A program made the translations under genes and the position numbers. Source: Saprospiraceae bacterium (GTDB lineage: Bacteria; Bacteroidota; Bacteroidia; Chitinophagales; Saprospiraceae). From it: a stretch of 25,224 nt of DNA. This document shows, piece after piece, positions 16,459 through 22,388 of the stretch; the stretch's first letter is position 1, and every line of letters starts with the position of its first letter. The notes under the pieces were generated by a model. That model searched no databases, was not told the DNA's origin, and saw only the letters and a program-made list of their open reading frames with translations. The DNA lies in NCBI GenBank assembly GCA_007125435.1, contig SLDF01000387.1, positions 1 through 25,224 of the forward strand, read 5' to 3'.

Positions 16459-16560
16459 CCCTGTGCTCACGTTTTAATTCGCTGCGCTCATGTTTAGCTC
16501 ACTATCGTTCGCGTTTAGTTCGCTGTGCTCACGTTTAACTCGCTACGCTCGCGTTTATAG
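16459..16560. repeat. Tandem array of five ~20-bp units
   Basis: Five imperfect units of 20-21 nt follow one another: 16459-16479, 16480-16499, 16500-16520, 16521-16540 and 16541-16560. The consensus is about CGCTGYGCTCACGTTTAACT. On the minus strand the unit reads GTTAAACG then GAGC and AGCGA. It contains no start-stop signals and looks like a non-coding repeat; the TTTAA core resembles the TAAAC boxes of the neighbouring hairpin modules. Confidence 0.7.
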
Positions 16561-16640
16561 CAGAGCATCTATTGGAGAGCTTTCGGCATCTTGTTAATAA
16601 GGAGCTTTTATCCGAATAAGACTTGAAAGCTTGCGACCTC

Positions 16641-16970
16641 CTTCAAGACTAAACAGCGGAGATAGCGACGCTATCGCAGCGTAAACGTTTGAGAAAGCGC
16701 AGCGTATCTCAAACATTAAACAGCGAAGCGTTAAACTTTTGATACCGGATAACCCGTAACACGCAACCGACAACTGACAACAGACAACCGACAACTGATT
16801 TATTGCGTGAGGGATAGCAGCGATATGAGCTATATATCTATGGTTAGTGGAGCACAGATGTGTCGGCGACTGGAAGAAGCCGAACATCATCTGTAGCGAC
16901 ACTCCATAGATATGTAGTGAATACAAGCGGATAGCCCGACCCCGCACGACAGTAAGGGGGCACGCCCAAA
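16641..16970 (+). repeat. Compound structured element, right copy (contains core copy C)
   Basis: It begins CTTCAAGACTAAACAGCG (16641-16658), 17 of 18 bases like the left copy. TAAAC boxes at 16650, 16682 and 16717 separate two hairpins: GATAGCG/CGCTATC (16661-16675) and GTTTGAGA/TCTCAAAC (16687-16714). The slot holds a CAACTGACAAC-type simple repeat (about 16763-16797). The core has GCGTGAGGGATAGCAGCG (16805-16822) and a long arm with ATATCTATGG/CCATAGATAT (16834-16843, 16904-16913), ACAGATG/CATCTGT and TCGGC/GCCGA. It ends with CGGATAGCCCGACCCC (16928-16943) and GGGGGCACGCCC. Confidence 0.65.
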
Positions 16971-17166
16971 CTACCATTACTCCATCAAATATGACTTCCT
17001 ATCTCAAGTACAGAGCCACTGTCAAATAACAAAAAGACAGGAGAAGTGAATACATATACGAATTCTACACTGATTACTCTGCCACCGGATAATTAATGAG
17101 TGTGCCTTAGACTTACTGAGAATAGCAGGATAATAAATCCGACTATCGGCTGAGGCTTATTCGACA

Positions 17167-17174
17167 TAGATTTG
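17167..17174 (+). promoter_or_regulatory. Candidate Bacteroidota -7 box TAGATTTG
   Basis: TAGATTTG fits the TAnnTTTG consensus of the main Bacteroidota sigma factor and lies 42 nt before the ATG of the small T9SS gene at 17216, a sensible leader length. No convincing -33 TTTG lies 19-21 nt upstream, so this is a partial match only. Confidence 0.3.
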
Positions 17175-17215
17175 TAAGGAGAACAACAATCAAAATCATC
17201 ATTCAATACATTCTT

Positions 17216-17704
17216 ATGAAACTCGTACTTACTTTCGGTTTGATCATAATAGGGCTAGGGCCGCTGATGGGGCAACTACAGCTCATATCATTTGGTGGGG
17301 ACACGCACTACTCCAATGCCTTTCAATTGTCGTTTTCTATGGGTGAAGTAGCGGTGGAGACCTATGAAACCAGCACTGGTCTGCTCACAGAGGGGCTTCA
17401 CCAGAGAGCTACACGGACCTCGACCAGTATCAGAGAGATAACACCTCTCTCTGTCAAACTATTTCCAAATCCGACATCTCAAGATCTCTATGTGCAAGTC
17501 GATGGACTGACTGATGGCCCTATCATGTGGACATATACTATCACAGATATGAAGGGCAGAGTGGTAGCCTCAGAGCGACTGCATGGTGGCCTCTCCGATG
17601 TGCAGCGCCTATCTGTCGGCCATATCCCACCTGGGATGTACATCATCCAAATCGTATCTGCCGAAGACAATAATCAGATCATCAGCAGATTCATAAAGCA
17701 ATGA
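17216..17704 (+). CDS. Small T9SS-sorted secreted protein, partner of second fibre gene
   Basis: The 162-residue protein has a signal peptide (MKLVLTFGLIIIGLGPLMG), a short domain with ISFGGDTHYSNAFQLSFSMGEVAVET and GLLTEGLHQ, and a C-terminal T9SS domain (KLFPNPTSQDLYV to HIPPGMYIIQIV). The middle domain corresponds position by position to that of the gene at 4356-4835 (GGG/GGD, FTVGQ/FSMGE, VLQGGVQQ/LLTEGLHQ), so the two are paralogues. It precedes the second collagen/S74 gene by 70 nt of A-rich, G-poor leader, with no terminator between. A structural or anchoring role for the fibre is inferred from the repeated pairing. Confidence 0.87.
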   Translation: MKLVLTFGLIIIGLGPLMGQLQLISFGGDTHYSNAFQLSFSMGEVAVETYETSTGLLTEGLHQRATRTSTSIREITPLSVKLFPNPTSQDLYVQVDGLTDGPIMWTYTITDMKGRVVASERLHGGLSDVQRLSVGHIPPGMYIIQIVSAEDNNQIISRFIKQ

Positions 17705-17774
17705 TAATCAAGGCATTCAAACAAACTAACCAACTAAACAAAGTCAAATTTTAAAACCAAAACCATAATATAAA

Positions 17775-20555
17775 ATGAAAAACTTAATTCACCTTTTACT
17801 CCCCATTTTACTGGCATTGATAATCACTAGTGATATCATGGCTCAGGCACAATCCGGATTCAGATATCAGGCTGTCGCCAGAGACGCAGATGGTGAACCA
17901 CTAGCTAATGAACAAGTTATGGTCCGGTTTGTCATTCTTGATGGCAGCGAGCAAGGACTAGCTATATACGATGAAGAACATAGTGCATTGACGGATGCCG
18001 GAGGTGTATTCAGCCTGATTGTAGGAGCAGGTAATATCAATGCCGGAGCATTAGATCAGATAGACTGGGGAAGTGGACCAAAATATCTACAGACCTGGTT
18101 TGGCACACGAGCATTAGATGAGGTTCTTGGGGTCACGCCAATCTTGAGTGTCCCATATGCCCAATATGCAGAGCGTAGTGGCACTCCCGGACCACCAAAT
18201 ACACTGAGTGTAGGTGACGTAGTCAGCGGGGAAGAGGCAGGTGTCACCATTACAGGTGAAGCGCCTAATCAAGTCATAAACATGGTCTTACCCAGAGGTG
18301 AGCGAGGCGAAAGAGGAGCACCCGGTAGAGACGGCAGTGGGGTGAGTATACAGGGCTCTCTTGACACGCCTAATGACCTACCGTCGGAGGGAGATACTGG
18401 TGATGCGTGGTTAATAGATGGTGATATTTGGATTTGGGATGGTGACAACTGGGTCAATGCCGGCAATATACAAGGCCCGCAAGGTGAGCAAGGTCTACCC
18501 GGGCAGGACGGTAACGGCATAGCCTCAATAGCCGACGGTCAGGACGATAATATCGTCATCACTCTAACCAATGGAGACTCCTTTGTCTCTCAAAGCCTGA
18601 GAGGACCTCAAGGCGAGCAAGGAGAGCAGGGAGAGTCGGGTGAACAAGGCACACCGGGAATGGATGGGCAAGACGGTGTAGGTATAGACAACATTCAGGA
18701 TGGGCAGGATTTTAACCTCATCATCAATCTAACCGATGGCCAAAGCTTTGTATCCCAAAACCTCAGAGGAGAGCAAGGCGAACAAGGTGAACAGGGAGAG
18801 CCGGGGGAACAGGGCGAGCAAGGTATACAGGGAGAGCCAGGGCTTCCGGGCACTCCCGGAGCACCGGGTGCTGATGGTCAGGATGGTGTCGGCATAGACA
18901 ATATCCAAGACGGACAAGATTTTAACCTCATCATCAATCTAACCGATGGTCAAAGCTTTGTATCCCAAAACCTTAGAGGAGAACAAGGTGAACAGGGTGA
19001 GCAAGGCGAACAAGGTATACAGGGAGAGCCAGGGCTTCCGGGCACTCCCGGAGCACAGGGTGCTGACGGTCAGGATGGTGTCGGCATAGACAATATCCAA
19101 GACGGGCAAGACTTTAACCTCATCATCAATCTAACCGATGGTCAAAGCTTTGTATCCCAAAACCTCAGAGGCGAACAAGGTGAACAGGGAGAGCAAGGTG
19201 AGCAAGGTATACAGGGCGAACCGGGCGAACAAGGCCCTCCAGGTGAATATACAGCAGGTGCAGGTATAAGTATAGATGGGACTACTCTAAACGCTAATAC
19301 TACAAGCCCGCTTTGGAATGCTAATCAGCTCCACGGAAGAGCAGTATCTAGCAATGCACCTGTCCAAGGGGAGATTTTGATCTATAGTGGTACAGAGTGG
19401 ATACCTACAACCTTACCGACTGGAGGCGAACCCACTGGACCAGCCGGCGGTGACCTGACAGGAAGCTACCCCAACCCTTCTGTAGCCAATAATGCTATAA
19501 CAAGCTCAAAAATCAGTAATAATGCTGTAACCTCAGGTAAAATCGCTAATAATGCAGTCACTACCTCAAAGATAGCCAACGAAGCCGTGACACTATCAAA
19601 ACTAGCTGATGCACCTGATACAGATCAGATCATGGTATCACTCTCTAGTGGGTGGATTTATGCGGATTTACCTCAGTCATTTGATGGAGCTAATGCAGGC
19701 GGAGACCTTACAGGCAATTATCCGAATCCAACAGTCGCTAATAATGCCATCACTACAGCAAAAATCAGCAACAATGCTGTAAGTACAGCAAAAATTGCTA
19801 ATGGAGCCGTGACATCTCCCAAGCTCAATCAAATGGGTGCAACGCACATGCAGGGGTTAAGGTGGTTTGAAGGTCAGACTGGTGGAGAATGGCTGCCTAT
19901 GGATATCACTGAATCACGTTGGGATTTATTTGGTAACAATTTACTTCGTCAAGTTGGAAATGTAGGCATAGGTGGTGGTAGCGCTCCACATAGACTTACC
20001 ATACATGACGGCCGGATTTCATTTTTGGGTACACAAGCAAATATCTCAACAGGTGGTCTGATCAGCTATACAGCAGGCTTTAGGTTTCAAGTTGGTGGCT
20101 CGTGGGTATCAAGTGTTAATGGAGCCGACAATTTAGGAACGGCCGATTTTAGGTGGAACACGGTATTCGCTGTTAATGGACAGATTAACACTTCTGACAG
20201 AAATGAAAAGAAAAATATAGGGACGACTGCCTACGGTTTACAAGAAGTACTTAAAATGCGACCTGTCCACTATGAATGGAAAGACGAAAATCGTCAAAAT
20301 GGGAAGAAATTAGGCTTCATCGCACAAGAACTTTTAGAAATAGTACCTGAAGTGGTTGCAACAGAGTACACGGAAATGAACAGAGAAACTGGTGAAAAAA
20401 CTGTAATACCGATGGATGTGCTTGGTGTTTATTATTCTGATCTCATTCCAGTGCTTACAAAAGCCATACAGGAACAACAAGCCATCATTGAATCCCAGCA
20501 AGCACAACTCGATGCGCTCAAGGCAGAATTCAATGCATTCAAATCGAAGAACTAA
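17775..20555 (+). CDS. Collagen-like (Glu/Gln-rich) surface fibre protein with internal repeats and S74 chaperone domain
   Basis: The 926-residue protein has a signal peptide (about 1-24) and the same N-terminal domain as the 2203-4353 paralogue (FRYQAVARDADGEPL, PILSVPYAQYA). An insert with GDAWLIDGDIWIWDGDNW (about 209-226) is a pattern I associate with fibre proteins. The collagen region (about 174-490) is dominated by GEQ triplets and interrupted by four copies of a 30-residue beta module (247-276, 301-330, 371-400, 435-464). After it come LWNANQLHGRAVS, two GGDLTG.YPNP boxes with seven 10-residue NNAVT.KI repeats, and an S74 domain starting SDRNEK (Ser807) with GFIAQELLEIVPEVV, ending in a coiled coil. 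It should form a self-processed trimeric fibre. No T9SS signal is seen on it. Confidence 0.92.
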   Translation: MKNLIHLLLPILLALIITSDIMAQAQSGFRYQAVARDADGEPLANEQVMVRFVILDGSEQGLAIYDEEHSALTDAGGVFSLIVGAGNINAGALDQIDWGSGPKYLQTWFGTRALDEVLGVTPILSVPYAQYAERSGTPGPPNTLSVGDVVSGEEAGVTITGEAPNQVINMVLPRGERGERGAPGRDGSGVSIQGSLDTPNDLPSEGDTGDAWLIDGDIWIWDGDNWVNAGNIQGPQGEQGLPGQDGNGIASIADGQDDNIVITLTNGDSFVSQSLRGPQGEQGEQGESGEQGTPGMDGQDGVGIDNIQDGQDFNLIINLTDGQSFVSQNLRGEQGEQGEQGEPGEQGEQGIQGEPGLPGTPGAPGADGQDGVGIDNIQDGQDFNLIINLTDGQSFVSQNLRGEQGEQGEQGEQGIQGEPGLPGTPGAQGADGQDGVGIDNIQDGQDFNLIINLTDGQSFVSQNLRGEQGEQGEQGEQGIQGEPGEQGPPGEYTAGAGISIDGTTLNANTTSPLWNANQLHGRAVSSNAPVQGEILIYSGTEWIPTTLPTGGEPTGPAGGDLTGSYPNPSVANNAITSSKISNNAVTSGKIANNAVTTSKIANEAVTLSKLADAPDTDQIMVSLSSGWIYADLPQSFDGANAGGDLTGNYPNPTVANNAITTAKISNNAVSTAKIANGAVTSPKLNQMGATHMQGLRWFEGQTGGEWLPMDITESRWDLFGNNLLRQVGNVGIGGGSAPHRLTIHDGRISFLGTQANISTGGLISYTAGFRFQVGGSWVSSVNGADNLGTADFRWNTVFAVNGQINTSDRNEKKNIGTTAYGLQEVLKMRPVHYEWKDENRQNGKKLGFIAQELLEIVPEVVATEYTEMNRETGEKTVIPMDVLGVYYSDLIPVLTKAIQEQQAIIESQQAQLDALKAEFNAFKSKN
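18513..19244 (+). repeat. In-frame long repeats inside fibre gene
   Basis: Four copies of a module encoding 30 residues (consensus GVGIDNIQDGQDFNLIINLT plus DGQSFVSQNL) alternate with runs of GEQ triplets. Copies two to four (18675, 18885, 19077) are nearly identical at the DNA level, including silent positions; the first (18513) has diverged. Spacings of 210 and 192 nt differ by six codons. Such repeats favour slipped replication or recombination, which keeps the frame and changes fibre length. Confidence 0.85.
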
Positions 20556-20582
20556 ACACTTGTCATAATCAAACTGAAATCG

Positions 20583-20615
20583 TGCAATAGAGAGCCAATA
20601 AAGGCCTCTATTGCA
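20583..20615 (+). terminator. Strong hairpin between fibre and barrel genes
   Basis: TGCAATAGAG (20583-20592) and CTCTATTGCA (20606-20615) pair perfectly over 10 bp. Beyond a one-base bulge the stem continues with GCC/GGC around an AATAAA loop. It lies 28 nt past the fibre gene stop and 36 nt before the barrel gene. The 3' side lacks a clear T-run, so it may be a partial terminator, an mRNA-stabilising stem or a processing site rather than a full stop of transcription. Confidence 0.5.
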
Positions 20616-20650
20616 TTGTGCGAGTTAAATATCAATGCTGATAGTTACAG

Positions 20651-22357
20651 ATGAAAAGGCTACTGAAAATCAGATTTTTACTTCTACTAGTGTTCCTGTT
20701 TTCGGGAGCCTTTCATCCTTTAGCTCAAGATATACAGACCATTGGTCAGTCAAAGCCAATAACACTGAGAGGATATATGAGTACCGGTACACAATATTTA
20801 CTAGATGATAATCCCAACTTTCAAAATCCCAATCCCTTTGGATTGTTTTTGTCAGCTGGTCTTACTGTATCACTCTTCAACACTGTCGATATACCTATAT
20901 CAGTTACCTTATCCAATCAGCAACTCAACTTCAACAGGCCGAATCTCCAGCTCTATGGTCTCAGCCCGACTTACAAATGGATAACGGTTCACGGTGGATA
21001 CAGGGCCTATAGTCTATCACCATACATCATGGCAGGGCGTTATGTTTTGGGGGGTGGTATAGAATTGAGACCGGGTAAGTTTCACATCCTGGTATTCTAC
21101 GGTAACTTATTACAAGATTTCAACTTCACTTGGTTCAACGAAAGACAATCAGAAAACCGAATTGAACAATATAGACGTCGCACACTCGGGGGAAGTATTG
21201 GTATCGGGCAAGGTCGCAGTAGATTTGAAATACAGTTTTTACGATCCATAGATGACACATTCAGTCCTGATCAACTATTCATGGACAGCATTGGGCTTTA
21301 TCCGGGCGCTAATTTTGCTGTGGGACTAGTGGGGTCAATGGCCTTGGGAAAACACGTAAGAGTCGGTGGGAACCTGGCAAGTAGTGCTGTAAATTACAAT
21401 TTAAGAGCAGAAGAATTATCAGAAAGTGATAGAGAGAGCTTTTGGTTTGGGTTTGCCAGTGGCCTTATGCCAATTAACACATCAGTAAGATGGACATTCG
21501 CCTACGATGCTTATACTGAATTTATGATCAAACAATCGACTTTGAGATTAAAGTTTCAGCACATTGATCCTGAGTATACGACCTTTGGTGTCCAGTTCCT
21601 CCCTTCAAACCTTCGTAATTATCTAACCGAAGTTAATACCAGCTTACTCAAGGGAAAGCTAAACATCAATGCTTCATTTGGAATTCAAACCACCAATACA
21701 CAAAACCAATTCGCAGGAAATGAAAGACGCACTATTGTGAATGGATTTGCCAGCTACAGCCCGGACCCAAAGTGGAATTTCAGTGGTAGCTATAACAACT
21801 TTAACAGTAATGGGAATCTTTCTGTAGTCGAATTTATAGACACACTCAGTCTTAGTAATACAAGTGAGTCTTATTCAGCAAGTGTTGGTCATAGCTTTGG
21901 CGATGCTGAGAAGAGGCACAACATTGCCTTCAGTGGTTCGCTGAATAGATTTGTATTAATTCAAGGGTTTAATATAACCAATGAATCTGAATCGTCCTCG
22001 ATGAATGGGTCCTACAACATCTTCATGCAAGAATCCGGCTGGGGCATTGGCGGGAATGTATTGTTTTCATCCTTTGGTGGTGGCGAGCAAAACACGGTCA
22101 CCAGATACGGACTCGGGAGCAATATCAGCAAACGCTTTGGCAAACGCATTAACTTTAGTTTCGGTCCATCATTCAATCTCAACTTTACCGGTGGAGTAAG
22201 AGATGGATTCGTAACCAGTATACGCGGTGGCTTTAACTATCAAGTCTATAAAAATAACAACCTCTTCTTTAACATCAACTATATCAACAGACAGACTCAG
22301 CTTCTGGGTGACTTCAATCAGCTGCGAGTTGCCTTAAACTACAGTACTTCTTTTTAA
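20651..22357 (+). CDS. Outer-membrane beta-barrel protein
   Basis: The 568-residue protein has a signal peptide (MKRLLKIRFLLLLVFLFSGAFHPLAQ) and otherwise consists of alternating amphipathic strands rich in Gly, Asn, Ser and aromatic residues, such as GLFLSAGLTVSLF, RRTLGGSIGIGQ, FSFGPSFNLNFTGG and LRVALNYSTSF. It ends in Phe, the usual signal for barrel insertion. I see no TonB box, plug domain or OmpA-like domain, and no T9SS domain. It is probably a large barrel of 20 or more strands. It sits downstream of the fibre gene and 31 nt before the large exported protein at 22389, so a role in exporting or holding one of them is possible, but no family could be assigned by eye. Confidence 0.8.
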   Translation: MKRLLKIRFLLLLVFLFSGAFHPLAQDIQTIGQSKPITLRGYMSTGTQYLLDDNPNFQNPNPFGLFLSAGLTVSLFNTVDIPISVTLSNQQLNFNRPNLQLYGLSPTYKWITVHGGYRAYSLSPYIMAGRYVLGGGIELRPGKFHILVFYGNLLQDFNFTWFNERQSENRIEQYRRRTLGGSIGIGQGRSRFEIQFLRSIDDTFSPDQLFMDSIGLYPGANFAVGLVGSMALGKHVRVGGNLASSAVNYNLRAEELSESDRESFWFGFASGLMPINTSVRWTFAYDAYTEFMIKQSTLRLKFQHIDPEYTTFGVQFLPSNLRNYLTEVNTSLLKGKLNINASFGIQTTNTQNQFAGNERRTIVNGFASYSPDPKWNFSGSYNNFNSNGNLSVVEFIDTLSLSNTSESYSASVGHSFGDAEKRHNIAFSGSLNRFVLIQGFNITNESESSSMNGSYNIFMQESGWGIGGNVLFSSFGGGEQNTVTRYGLGSNISKRFGKRINFSFGPSFNLNFTGGVRDGFVTSIRGGFNYQVYKNNNLFFNINYINRQTQLLGDFNQLRVALNYSTSF

Positions 22358-22388
22358 AAAGCAAAGTAAAAAGTAAAATGTATTAATC

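Larger units (their letters stand above)
15763..17215. other. 1.45-kb gene-free repeat-rich region
   Basis: No supported gene is present. The region holds two compound elements of similar length in inverted orientation (15807-16141 on minus, 16641-16970 on plus), a 500-nt centre with simple repeats and a 20-bp tandem array, and about 240 nt of leader before the next gene. The open frames at 15802-16065, 16091-16276 and 16594-16977 run through these repeats in unlikely composition and are not called. Confidence 0.8.

Noticed and set aside
16530..16736. Possible integron attC site (GTTTAAC near 16532 and GTTAAAC at 16730)
   Set aside because: The two boxes are about 200 nt apart with several unrelated hairpins between, no integrase is in the window, and no cassette gene lies beside them.
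16594..16977. 127-codon minus-strand frame
   Set aside because: Reads through simple repeats (QLSVVCCQLSV) and the reverse of the structured core, so it is a repeat by-product.
15763..17215. CRISPR array
   Set aside because: The 20-bp units are contiguous without spacers, and no cas genes are present.
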